Assembly: GCA_964387935.1 (NCBI GenBank) | Contig: CAYLZN010000013.1 | Span: 1-38,142, forward strand | Length of the DNA: 38,142 bases | Source of the DNA: CAYLZN01 sp964387935 | GTDB taxonomy: Bacteria > Acidobacteriota > Vicinamibacteria > Vicinamibacterales > JAFNAJ01 | Direction of reading: 5' to 3' | Shown: positions 9,353-17,477 of the stretch, piece after piece | How the letters are laid out: each line of letters begins with the position of its first letter | Position numbering within the stretch: the stretch's first letter is position 1 | Notes under the pieces: model-generated | What the model was told of the DNA's origin: nothing | What the model saw: the letters and a program-made list of their open reading frames with translations, nothing else | The model's database searches: none | Translations under genes and position numbers: made by a program

Positions 9353-11185
9353 ATGCCCCTTCGTGATCTCAAGGATCGGATCGCGCGCCTGCCCGAGCAG
9401 CCCGGGGTGTACCTCTACTTCAACGAGGCGGGGGACACGATCTACGTCGGCAAGGCGCGCTCCCTGCGCGACCGGGTCAGGAGCTACCTCGGCGCCTACG
9501 GGGCGAACCCCAAGACGGACGCCCTGCTCGACGAAGCCGATCGCCTCGAGGTGATCGTCACCGACTCGGTGGTCGAGGCGCTGGCGCTCGAGAATCACCT
9601 CATCAAGCAGCGGTCGCCGCGGTTCAACATCCTGCTGCGCGACGACAAGAACTACCCGTACCTCAAGCTCAGCACGACGGAGGAGTTCCCGCGGCTGCAG
9701 GTGGCGCGGCGCGTCGAACGCGACGGCAATGTGTACGCCGGGCCGTTCCTGCCCGCGTCCCTGGCCCGGCGGACGATGAGCCTCTCGCATCGCCTGTTCG
9801 GCATCCGGTCCTGCAACGAGGTGATCACGGGGAAGCGCGGGCGCCCGTGCCTGGAATACGACATCAAGCGCTGTCTGGCCCCCTGCGTGGAGGACCTCTG
9901 TTCGCGCGACCAGTACGGGCGGGCCGTCGAGGACGCGCGGCTGCTGCTCGAGGGGCGCACCGACGAGCTCGTCTCCGACCTGAGTGACCGGATGACGGCG
10001 GCGGCAGCCGACGAGCGCTTCGAGCAGGCCGCGCAATTGCGCGATGCCGTCAGGACGCTGGTGACCCTGCGCGATCGCCAGCAGAAGATGGCCACACCAC
10101 GGTTGGGGGATCGGGATGCCTGGGCGGTCAAGGCAGGACCTCAGGGGGCCGTCGTGCAGGCCTTCCTCGTGCGCGGCGGACGGGTGATCGACCGCCTGGA
10201 TCTGGCGAGCGACACGGGGGGCGCCCGCGAGCCGGAGTTGCTCGAGGCCGCGCTGCAGCAGGTCTATCAGGAGCAGGATGCGCCACCGGAGGTGCTCGTG
10301 GCCGTGGACCTGCCAGACCCGGCCTGGCTGCAGGACTGGCTGTCGGACCGGGCCGGGCGGCAGGTGCGGCTGGTGGCGCCCAGGCGCGGCGACAAGCGGG
10401 CGCTCGTCGATCTCGTCGCACGCAACGCCGCGCTGGCCTACGACACCCGGTTCAACGCGGCCGGCACGCCGCACTACGACGCGCTCGACACCCTGCGCGC
10501 CGTGCTGGAGCTGCCTGCCGTCCCGCGCCGGGTGGAGTGCTTCGACATCTCGACGATCCAGGGCAGCGAGACGGTGGCCTCCATGGTCGTCTGCGAAGTC
10601 GGCCGCATGCGCCGCGGGGAGTACCGGAAGTTCCGCATCCGCACGGCGCTCGGGCGGCGGGCCGACGGGAGCGTGGCTCCGGACGACTTCGCGGCGATGT
10701 ACGAGGTCGTGGGCCGCCGGTATCGCCGGGCGCTCGAGGAGGGGCTCGCCTTGCCGGACCTGGTGCTGATCGACGGGGGCAAGGGACAGTTGTCGATGGC
10801 GTACGCCGCCCTGCGGGAACTCGGGCTCGATCAGGTCGTCGCGGTGGCGCTCGCCAAGAAAGAGGAACTGGTGTTCACGCGCGACCGGGAGGAGCCAGTC
10901 GTCCTGCCGCCCAGCAGCCCGGCGCTGCTGCTGCTTCAGCGGATCAGAGACGAGGCCCACCGGTTCGCCGTGACGTTCCACCGCCGGTCGCGCGCGATGC
11001 GTGACCTCCGGTCCGAACTGGACGCGGTGCCCGGCATCGGGGCCCGGCGCCGCAAGGCCCTGCTGACGCGGTTCGGGAGCGTCGCAGGCGTCCGGCGGGC
11101 CACCCGCGAGGACCTCGTCGGGGCCGTGGGCGCGCGGGCGGCCGACGCGATCCTCACCTATTTCGCAGCGATTCGCGGGCAGTGA
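9353..11185 (+). CDS. uvrC: excinuclease ABC subunit C (UvrC)
   Basis: UvrC makes both incisions in nucleotide excision repair after UvrB is loaded. The product has 610 residues, normal length. The N-terminal GIY-YIG nuclease is seen at residues 15-42 (QPGVYLYF, then TIYVGKARSLRDRV). A UVR motif that binds UvrB lies near residues 205-230 (AAAADERFEQAAQLRDAV). An RNase H-like second nuclease follows (VECFDISTIQGSETVASMVV, then LVLIDGGKGQ). A tandem helix-hairpin-helix ends the protein (LDAVPGIGARRRKALLTRFG). It lies about 5.8 kb from uvrA, separated by unrelated genes. A TATAAT box precedes it. Confidence 0.97.
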   Translation: MPLRDLKDRIARLPEQPGVYLYFNEAGDTIYVGKARSLRDRVRSYLGAYGANPKTDALLDEADRLEVIVTDSVVEALALENHLIKQRSPRFNILLRDDKNYPYLKLSTTEEFPRLQVARRVERDGNVYAGPFLPASLARRTMSLSHRLFGIRSCNEVITGKRGRPCLEYDIKRCLAPCVEDLCSRDQYGRAVEDARLLLEGRTDELVSDLSDRMTAAAADERFEQAAQLRDAVRTLVTLRDRQQKMATPRLGDRDAWAVKAGPQGAVVQAFLVRGGRVIDRLDLASDTGGAREPELLEAALQQVYQEQDAPPEVLVAVDLPDPAWLQDWLSDRAGRQVRLVAPRRGDKRALVDLVARNAALAYDTRFNAAGTPHYDALDTLRAVLELPAVPRRVECFDISTIQGSETVASMVVCEVGRMRRGEYRKFRIRTALGRRADGSVAPDDFAAMYEVVGRRYRRALEEGLALPDLVLIDGGKGQLSMAYAALRELGLDQVVAVALAKKEELVFTRDREEPVVLPPSSPALLLLQRIRDEAHRFAVTFHRRSRAMRDLRSELDAVPGIGARRRKALLTRFGSVAGVRRATREDLVGAVGARAADAILTYFAAIRGQ

Positions 11186-11199
11186 TACTCTAGTCCGTC

Positions 11200-11844
11200 T
11201 TGTCCGACGCCGCACCCGCCGCCATCGTGATGTCGGCCATCGCACTGCTGCTCTCGCTGACGGTGCACGAGGCCGCGCATGCCTGGACCGCCAATCGGCT
11301 CGGGGACCCGACCGCCCGCCTGCTGGGACGGATCTCCCTGAACCCGCTGGTCCACATCGACCTGATTGGCACCGTCGTGCTGCCGATGGTCGCGATGGCG
11401 ACCGGCGCGCCCCTCATCGGCTGGGCGAAGCCGGTCCCGGTCGACACGCGCCGCCTCGGGCGGATGCCCAGAGACTTCGTCGCCATTGCGGCCGCCGGGC
11501 CGGCGAGCAATATCCTGCTCGCGTTCCTGGCCTCCCTGGTCCTCCGGTTCAGCAGTGGCCTGCCGTCGGCCGCTGCGGGGCTGTCACTGGGCGAGCCGGT
11601 CCAGGCGCTCGCGTGGAGCCTGTTCCAGGTCAACCTGCTGCTCGCCGTCTTCAACATGATCCCGGTGCCCCCGCTCGACGGCGGCAACGTGCTCGGGGGC
11701 CTGCTCCGGGGCCGGCTGGCCGAGGGCTACGCGGCCCTGCGACCCTACGGCGTCTTCATTCTCTATGCGTTGATGTTCTCGGGGGCCATGAACTACCTGG
11801 TCGGCCCGCCGTTCCTGCTCCTCGCGAGGTTGCTCACACTGTGA
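11200..11844 (+). CDS. site-2 protease family membrane metalloprotease
   Basis: This is an integral-membrane zinc protease homologue (M50, rhomboid-like fold not implied). The product has 214 residues from TTG 11200; no ATG or GTG is available near the start, and GATACT (11184-11189) could be a -10. HEAAH at residues 23-27 supplies two zinc ligands and the catalytic Glu, and NMIPVPPLDGG (D160) supplies the third ligand. Five to six hydrophobic segments fit the short FtsH-independent S2P subfamily without PDZ domains that is very common in bacteria. Its substrate is unknown. The stop overlaps the GTG of trpS (GTGA). Confidence 0.92.
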   Translation: MSDAAPAAIVMSAIALLLSLTVHEAAHAWTANRLGDPTARLLGRISLNPLVHIDLIGTVVLPMVAMATGAPLIGWAKPVPVDTRRLGRMPRDFVAIAAAGPASNILLAFLASLVLRFSSGLPSAAAGLSLGEPVQALAWSLFQVNLLLAVFNMIPVPPLDGGNVLGGLLRGRLAEGYAALRPYGVFILYALMFSGAMNYLVGPPFLLLARLLTL

Positions 11845-12830
11845 AGCTACGAGTCGTTTCTGGCCTCCGCCCGACGGGCAAGGTGCACCTTGGCCACCTG
11901 GTCGGGGCGCTGCAGAACTGGGTGAAGCTGCAGGAGCAGTACGACAGCTTCTACTTCGTGGCGGACTGGCATGCGCTCACCAGCGACTATGCCGACACCA
12001 CCGGGCTTCGAGACTACGCCCTCGACAACGTGGCGGACTGGATCGCCGCCGGCATCGACATGGACCGGTCCACCGTCTTCATCCAGTCGATGGTGCCGGA
12101 GCACGCCGAACTGCACCTGCTGCTGTCGATGATCGTGCCCGTCTCCTGGCTGGAACGCGTGCCGACCTACAAGGAACAGCAGGAGCAGGTCACCAGCAAG
12201 GACCTGTCCAACTACGGCTTCCTCGGCTATCCGCTCCTGCAGACCGCCGACATCATCATCTACAACGCGCACTACGTGCCGGTCGGCGAGGACCAGGTGC
12301 CGCACCTGGAACTGTCGCGCGAAATCGTACGGCGCTTTCACAATTTCTACGGCGAGGTGTTCGTCGAGCCGCAGCCCCTGCTCACGTCGTTCGCCCGGCT
12401 CCCGGGCCTCGACAACCGCAAGATGAGCAAGAGCTACAACAACGCGATCAACATCTCCGACGACGCCGAGACCGTGCGGCAGAAGGTGATGCAGATGTAC
12501 ACGGATCCCAAGCGGGTCCGCGCCGACATCCCGGGGACCGTCGAAGGCAACCCGGTGTTCATGTACCACGACGCCTTCAACCCGAACCTCGACGAGGTGA
12601 AGGACCTCAAGGTGCGTTACGAGCTGGGCAAGGTGGGCGACGTCGAGGTCAAGCGCAAGCTCGCCGCGGCCATCAACGCCACGCTCGACCCCATGCGGGA
12701 GCGCCGCGCGCAGGTGCTGGCCCGTCCGGGGGAGCTTCGCGAGCGCCTGGCGGAGAGCTCGGCGCGGGCCCGCACGGTCGCCGCCGAAACCATGGGCCGC
12801 GTGCGCGAGGCGATGAAGATCACGTACTGA
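11841..12830 (+). CDS. trpS: tryptophanyl-tRNA synthetase
   Basis: This class I synthetase charges tRNA-Trp. Starting at GTG 11841 gives 329 residues, the usual bacterial length. This start places KLRVVSGLRPTGKVHLGHL at the N terminus, with the HIGH-like motif at residues 11-22 and KMSKS at 194-198 (DNRKMSKSYNN). LSNYGFLGYPLLQTADIIIY and VGEDQVPHLELSREI are typical of TrpS. GTG overlaps the stop of the site-2 protease gene by 4 bases, so translation is coupled. scpA starts 5 bases after the stop. No T-box or trp leader is present. Confidence 0.97.
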   Translation: MKLRVVSGLRPTGKVHLGHLVGALQNWVKLQEQYDSFYFVADWHALTSDYADTTGLRDYALDNVADWIAAGIDMDRSTVFIQSMVPEHAELHLLLSMIVPVSWLERVPTYKEQQEQVTSKDLSNYGFLGYPLLQTADIIIYNAHYVPVGEDQVPHLELSREIVRRFHNFYGEVFVEPQPLLTSFARLPGLDNRKMSKSYNNAINISDDAETVRQKVMQMYTDPKRVRADIPGTVEGNPVFMYHDAFNPNLDEVKDLKVRYELGKVGDVEVKRKLAAAINATLDPMRERRAQVLARPGELRERLAESSARARTVAAETMGRVREAMKITY

Positions 12831-12835
12831 CCGCG

Positions 12836-13660
12836 ATGGTGCCTCCTCCGCCCGCTCCCGAGACCGAATCGGCACTCGAGCAGTACCCGGTCCGGCTGTC
12901 GAACTTCGAGGGCCCGCTCGACCTGCTGCTGCACCTCATCAAGAAGAATGAGGTCAGCATCTACGACATCCCGATCGCGCTCATCACCCGCCAGTACCTC
13001 GACTACCTGGAGCTGATGCGCGAGCTGGATCTCGAGGTCGCCGGCGAGTTCCTCGTCATGGCCGCCACGTTGATTCACATCAAGTCGCGGATGCTGCTGC
13101 CTCGCCCGGCGCCCGAGCAGGAGGAGGCCGACGAAGACCCGCGCGACGCGCTCGTGCAGCGGCTCATCGAGCACCAGAAGTTCAAGATGGCCGCCGAGCT
13201 CCTGCACGAAAAGGAAACCGTCCGGAGCGCCCAGTGGCTGCGGCCCGACGAGCGGGTCGCCGCGATCGCCGGCGACGAGTACGAACCCGAGCTCGAGGTG
13301 GACCTGTTCAGCCTCCTCACGGCGTTCCGCGCCGTGGTCGAGCGCGCCAGGAAACGCACCGGCGTGCTCGTGCCAGGCGAGCAGGTATCGATCGAGACGC
13401 GCATCGAGCAGCTCCTGAGCCGCCTGTCCGAAACGGAGGCGTGCGGGTTCGAGGAGCTCTTCGTGGATGCCCAGACGCGCGCCGACCTCATCGTCACGTT
13501 CCTCGCCCTGCTCGAGATGATCCGGCTCCGCCTCGTGCGCGCGTTCCAGGCAGGGGCCCTTGGCGAGATTCGCGTCTACAAGCGGGCCCGGCCGGCCGAC
13601 GCGCCGCATCCGATCGGCGACGTCGCGACGATGGCGTCCGCAGGCAAGACTCATGGCTGA
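12836..13660 (+). CDS. scpA: segregation and condensation protein A
   Basis: ScpA is the kleisin subunit of the SMC-ScpAB condensin that organises and segregates the chromosome. The product has 274 residues. The N-terminal SMC-binding block is clear: YPVRLSNFEGPLDLLLHLIK at about 18-37, then YDIPIALITRQYLDYLELM. The middle (LEVAGEFLVMAATLIHIKSR, then MLLP) and the C-terminal winged helix (FEELFVDAQTRADLIVTFLA, then LLEMIRL) are also present. It overlaps scpB by 8 bases, so the two partners are coupled. Confidence 0.96.
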   Translation: MVPPPPAPETESALEQYPVRLSNFEGPLDLLLHLIKKNEVSIYDIPIALITRQYLDYLELMRELDLEVAGEFLVMAATLIHIKSRMLLPRPAPEQEEADEDPRDALVQRLIEHQKFKMAAELLHEKETVRSAQWLRPDERVAAIAGDEYEPELEVDLFSLLTAFRAVVERARKRTGVLVPGEQVSIETRIEQLLSRLSETEACGFEELFVDAQTRADLIVTFLALLEMIRLRLVRAFQAGALGEIRVYKRARPADAPHPIGDVATMASAGKTHG

Positions 13661-14381
13661 GAAGGAAACCCCCGTCGTGTCCGATCCCGTTGCCGACGCC
13701 AGCGCTGGTGCGGCCGTTGCGGAGGCTGCACCCGTGGCTTCCGCCGAGCTGCGCGCCATCGTCGAGGCCCTCGTGTTCGCTTCGCCGGAACCGCTGAGCG
13801 TCAAGGCCATTCGCAAGCTGCTCGAGAACGAACCGCCGGAGCAGGTCGACGCGGCCCTGGCGGCGGTGCAGGCCGAGTACAACGAGGGGTCGCGCGGGCT
13901 CCAGTGGGTCGAGGTCGCCGGCGGGTACCAGATCGTTACCAGGCCCGAGCTGCACGAGTGGGTGCGGCGCATGTTCCACGAGCGCACCACCCAGAAGCTG
14001 TCGGTGCAGGCGCTCGAGACCCTCGCCGTCATCGCCTACAGGCAGCCGGTGACGGCGGCCGAGATCACCGAGATCCGGGGCGTCAACACGTCCGGCGTGC
14101 TGGGAACGCTCGTCGATCGCAAGCTGATCAAGATCGCCGGACGCAAACAGGTGGTCGGTCGGCCATTCATGTATGCGACGACGCGGGAGTTCCTCGACCG
14201 ATTCGGCCTGCGTGACCTGCAGGAACTGCCGAAGATCGAAGATCTGGCTGACGCGCTGGGCTTCGAGCCTCCGACACTGCAGGACATGCCCGCCGAGGTC
14301 GCGCTGCCGTTCGAACCCGCTACCGCGGCCGAGGGCGATCAGCCCCGGCCCGCCGCGTCCGACGAGCGACCCGGCGCCTGA
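13653..14381 (+). CDS. scpB: segregation and condensation protein B
   Basis: ScpB is the KITE subunit that binds ScpA in the SMC complex. Starting at ATG 13653 gives 242 residues. After an Ala-rich leader (about residues 1-28) comes the first winged helix (ELRAIVEALVFASPEPLSVK), then TTQKLSVQALETLAVIAYRQ and VTAAEITEIRGVNTSGVLGT, the family hallmark, and VVGRPFMYATTREFLDRFGL. The N-terminal low-complexity segment and the acidic/Pro tail after residue 205 are extensions without known role. It overlaps scpA and lies 14 bases before the rluB gene, a scpA-scpB-rluB order found in many bacteria. Confidence 0.96.
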   Translation: MAEKETPVVSDPVADASAGAAVAEAAPVASAELRAIVEALVFASPEPLSVKAIRKLLENEPPEQVDAALAAVQAEYNEGSRGLQWVEVAGGYQIVTRPELHEWVRRMFHERTTQKLSVQALETLAVIAYRQPVTAAEITEIRGVNTSGVLGTLVDRKLIKIAGRKQVVGRPFMYATTREFLDRFGLRDLQELPKIEDLADALGFEPPTLQDMPAEVALPFEPATAAEGDQPRPAASDERPGA

Positions 14382-14395
14382 TCCCGGGAGCCGCG

Positions 14396-15175
14396 ATGGC
14401 CCTCGTCAGACTCCAAAAGCTGCTCTCCGCAGCCGGGGTCGCGTCCAGGCGGGCCTCGGAAGCCCTCATTCTCGCGGGCCGCGTCACGGTGAACGGCGAG
14501 CCCGTGCGCACGCTCGGCACGAAGGCCGATCTCTCACGGGACGACGTGCGCGTGGACGGTCGCCGCGTCAGGGCTCCAGAGCGCCTGCGCTACCTCCTCA
14601 TCAACAAGCCGGCCGGCGTGGTCACTACCCGGTCCGATCCCCAGGGCCGTCCCACCGTGCTCGACCTCGTGGCCGGTGTGGCGACGTACCTGTATCCCGT
14701 TGGGCGGCTCGACTACGACTCCGAGGGCCTGCTGATTCTGACCAATGACGGCGACCTCGCCGCCGCGCTGACGCATCCGCGCCATGGCGTCGCCAAGGTC
14801 TACGAGGTGGTCGTACGGGGGCGGCCGACGCCCGAGGCGATCGGACGCCTTCGACACGGGGTGACCCTCGATGGTCGCTGCACGGCGCCGGCCGAGGTTC
14901 GGCTGCGCCGGACGCCCACCGGCGGGCGGCGGCCCGGAGGCGGGCGCCAGCGCGCGGTGCTCGAGATCACCCTGCGCGAAGGACGCAACCGCCAGGTGCG
15001 TCGCATGTGCGAGGCCGTCGGGCACCCCGTCGAGCACCTCGCGCGCGTGCGGATCGGCCCAGTGGCCGACAGCCGCCTCCGGCCTGGGCAGTGGCGGGAC
15101 CTGAGCGAGGCCGAACTCCAGTCGCTCCGCGCGGCCGTCGAGGACCCGGTGCGCTTCCCGTCGCTCAGAACCTGA
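14396..15175 (+). CDS. rluB: 23S/16S rRNA pseudouridine synthase, RluB/RsuA family
   Basis: The enzyme isomerises a uridine in rRNA to pseudouridine. The product has 259 residues. An N-terminal S4 RNA-binding domain (VRLQKLLSAAGVASRRASEA, then VTVNGEPV) is followed by LINKPAGVVTTRSDPQGRPT. The catalytic motif is VGRLDYDSEGLLILTNDGDL, with D106 the nucleophile. The C-terminal block REGRNRQVRRMCEAVGHPV is also present. Its position after scpB favours RluB over RsuA or RluE; the exact site modified cannot be read from the sequence. Its 3' end overlaps the convergent porin gene by 11 bases. Confidence 0.93.
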   Translation: MALVRLQKLLSAAGVASRRASEALILAGRVTVNGEPVRTLGTKADLSRDDVRVDGRRVRAPERLRYLLINKPAGVVTTRSDPQGRPTVLDLVAGVATYLYPVGRLDYDSEGLLILTNDGDLAAALTHPRHGVAKVYEVVVRGRPTPEAIGRLRHGVTLDGRCTAPAEVRLRRTPTGGRRPGGGRQRAVLEITLREGRNRQVRRMCEAVGHPVEHLARVRIGPVADSRLRPGQWRDLSEAELQSLRAAVEDPVRFPSLRT

Positions 15176-16643
15176 ACGTCGTTCCGAGCTGCAACTGCCG
15201 CGCGGTGCCGCGCTGGCCGTCCTTGTTCCGGCGCTGGCCCCACAGGAATTCGGCCACGAGGTCCACCCGCGCGATGGGCGACCACATGGTGTTGATCGAC
15301 GCGCGATCCGTCTGGCGGAGCGCGCCGTCGAACTGGAAGTCGAAGTTGTCCACCCAGACCGTGCCCCAGGTGGCCACGGAGCGCACCCGTTCGTTCCACC
15401 AGTGCTCGTAGCCGAGGTAGCCGGAGAAGACCGGCAGCGCGTGGAGGCTGGTGTCGGAGGGGTCGTAGACCGCGTCCTGGCCGCCTTCGCTGCCGAGGTC
15501 CGTGATGTAGCGCCCGATGCCCTTGCCCCCGGCGGCGGCAAACGTCACCTGGTCCTGGCGTGCGAGCCAGGGCGTGGTGACGCGGCCGCTGATGTGATAG
15601 CCGACGCCACTGGTGGAGAGCGTTTCGTTGGGCTCGTACTCGGCACGGACCTGGCGCAGCAGCAGGGCGGCCTGCACGTGACTGCCGGACCGGAGCAGCC
15701 GGCGGCTCGTCGTGTCGGAGGCTTCCCACCGCAAGCGGGTCACGAAATCGGGCACCTGGTTGACGCTGCCCAGCAGGGTCCCGTCCGCTGCGCTGCTGTC
15801 CGGCGCAGGGTTCTCGACTGCAGCCGACCACGCCAGGCCGGTGCCGAACCGCTTGGTCACACGAATCTGAGCCTGGCGGAAGAGCGAGATCGCGTTCAAG
15901 CCCTCGAAGTCGATGCCGTCCGGTTCGGCGAAGCGGTCGGAGAAGGTGGACCACGTCTGGCCCACCGTGAAACCCCGCCACTGCCCGTAGGCGTGCCGGA
16001 ATCGCACGGCATTGCCGGAGCCTGCGAAGTCCGCTTCGATGAACGCCCGCATCGCGCCGACATTGGTCGGTTCGCGCACGTCGATGTTGAAGCGGCTCGG
16101 TCGCGCCGAGTAGGTCGTGCGTTCGCCCTTGCCGGCGGCCTCGGTGCCGGCAATGGGAATCGACGACGTGACGAAGCGATCGTCGGTGCCGAGCGCATCG
16201 AAGCTCCTGACCGTGGTCATGCGCACCTGGCCGCCGATTGCAAAGGCGGCGTCGGTCCCGGGCACGCGGATCGAGCCGGGGAAATCGCCTGCCGTCACGG
16301 CATCCTCCGAACGGTCGGGTGTTCGTGTGACCGACTTTTCGAGCTCGGCCAGGCGTGCCTCGATGGCACTGGGCACCGACGGGGCCGGGGGTTGCGCGGC
16401 CTGGGCCTCGAGGCGGTTGTGCGCGTCGAGTGCGAGCGCGCTCGTCTCCTCGAGCGTCTTCCGCAGCGCCTCGATTTGCGCCGCCTGCTGGGTGATCAGC
16501 GAGCGCTGCTCTTCGACCAGGCGCGCGAGCTCCGCGAGCGTCGGGGTGGTGGCCGGCGACTCCTGGGCCGCGGCCGGCGCCGGCCCGCGGACCACGAGCA
16601 GCGCGCCACTCATCACCAGGACTGGAATCCAGCGGTGTGCCAT
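15165..16643 (-). CDS. DcaP-like trimeric outer-membrane porin
   Basis: The product has 492 residues when started at ATG 16643 (MAHRWIPVLVMSGALLVVRG); the frame is open further upstream but that part is Arg-rich and unsupported. A signal peptide ends near PAPAAAQ. A predicted coiled coil at about 32-75 (LARLVEEQRSLITQQAAQIE and on) is the periplasmic trimerisation helix of DcaP-type porins. The barrel begins with FAIGGQVRMTTVRSFDALGT, then RPSRFNIDVREPTNVGAMRA and GFTVGQTWSTFSD. It ends in the C-terminal aromatic GTTFRF typical of outer-membrane insertion. Such porins pass small, often anionic or dicarboxylate, solutes; the substrate here is unknown. Confidence 0.88.
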   Translation of the reverse strand: MAHRWIPVLVMSGALLVVRGPAPAAAQESPATTPTLAELARLVEEQRSLITQQAAQIEALRKTLEETSALALDAHNRLEAQAAQPPAPSVPSAIEARLAELEKSVTRTPDRSEDAVTAGDFPGSIRVPGTDAAFAIGGQVRMTTVRSFDALGTDDRFVTSSIPIAGTEAAGKGERTTYSARPSRFNIDVREPTNVGAMRAFIEADFAGSGNAVRFRHAYGQWRGFTVGQTWSTFSDRFAEPDGIDFEGLNAISLFRQAQIRVTKRFGTGLAWSAAVENPAPDSSAADGTLLGSVNQVPDFVTRLRWEASDTTSRRLLRSGSHVQAALLLRQVRAEYEPNETLSTSGVGYHISGRVTTPWLARQDQVTFAAAGGKGIGRYITDLGSEGGQDAVYDPSDTSLHALPVFSGYLGYEHWWNERVRSVATWGTVWVDNFDFQFDGALRQTDRASINTMWSPIARVDLVAEFLWGQRRNKDGQRGTARQLQLGTTFRF

Positions 16644-16687
16644 GCCGGCAAGATACCTCAGCTCGGGGGGGCAGGCGTGAGACCGGG

Positions 16688-17305
16688 TCAGAACGCCACG
16701 CCGAACGCGACGCCGTAGACCACGGCATTCACCCAGGCGCCCGACTCGCGGACGAAATCGAGGCTCACCGTCGGGCCAATCGAGTACCGTCCGGCAAATT
16801 CCACGGCGTAGGCGGCGCCGATTCGCCACAGGAAGAAACTTTCCCGGCCGCCCTCCGCGCTGACACCCTCGTGATGCCCGCCGTGTTCGCCCTCATGGAC
16901 GGCCTTCCGTTCAAGGCCCAGTCCTCCGAACACTTTGAGCCCGCCAACCGGGTGGAACGTGACCGGCGCGAGGAAGAGCCAGGCGTCCGCGTCGGCGAGG
17001 TACTCGACCTCGGCTCCCACGCCAATGGCGTGCGTGAGCCGGCGCTCGTACTCCCCGCCGACCGTGAAGTAGTGTCGACCCTCCGCGCCGTGGAGACCTT
17101 CTTCGTAGGTGGCCGCGACGATCACCGCCAGCTCGTTGCGGTGGAAGTGCTCGTCGTGCGCCGCCTCGTGGCCCGCTGGCGAGCTGTGGCCCGTGGGGGC
17201 CGGATGCGATGGGGGTGGCACCTGCGCGCGGGCTGGCCCAGCGGCGATTGCCAGTCCCATGGCGAGGGCGAGAACGCTTGGCATCGAATCAGGTCTGGGG
17301 GGCAT
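16688..17305 (-). CDS. His-rich outer-membrane beta-barrel protein (unknown function)
   Basis: The product has 205 residues. ATG 17305 is preferred over ATG 17284 because GGAGGA lies 12 bases upstream. A signal peptide (VLALAMGLAIAAGPARA) is followed by a His-rich segment (HEAAHDEHFHRNE, about residues 46-58). A second His cluster, HEGEHGGHHEG, lies near residues 137-147. Alternating hydrophobic strands (YFTVGGEYERRLTHAIGVGA, AWLFLAPVTFHPVGGLKVFG) and the C-terminal GVAFGVAF indicate an eight-strand-type barrel. Metal binding by the His clusters is plausible but unproven. It lies 44 bases upstream of the DcaP-like porin on the same strand and is divergent from a sigma-54 activator. Confidence 0.75.
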   Translation of the reverse strand: MPPRPDSMPSVLALAMGLAIAAGPARAQVPPPSHPAPTGHSSPAGHEAAHDEHFHRNELAVIVAATYEEGLHGAEGRHYFTVGGEYERRLTHAIGVGAEVEYLADADAWLFLAPVTFHPVGGLKVFGGLGLERKAVHEGEHGGHHEGVSAEGGRESFFLWRIGAAYAVEFAGRYSIGPTVSLDFVRESGAWVNAVVYGVAFGVAF

Positions 17306-17444
17306 CGTGGGGCGAACTCCTCCGGGTTCGTTCTGGCACTAGCAAGGCTCGGGCCACGTACGGCCTGACGGGGCGATGTTCCCTTTGGATCATCCGCGCC
17401 GGGCGGACTCTGGGTCCGGAGGGTTTCCGATACACTGGACCATT

Positions 17445-17469
17445 GCGCCCCGCCCCTTTTGGGGGGCGC
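17445..17469 (+). promoter_or_regulatory. hairpin over the ribosome-binding region of the sigma-54 activator
   Basis: GCGCCCC (17445-17451) pairs with GGGGCGC (17463-17469). The G-rich right arm is the only Shine-Dalgarno-like sequence before ATG 17478, so the fold would hide it. TACACT at 17431-17436 is a possible -10. A regulatory role is inference. Confidence 0.3.
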
Positions 17470-17477
17470 CCATCACC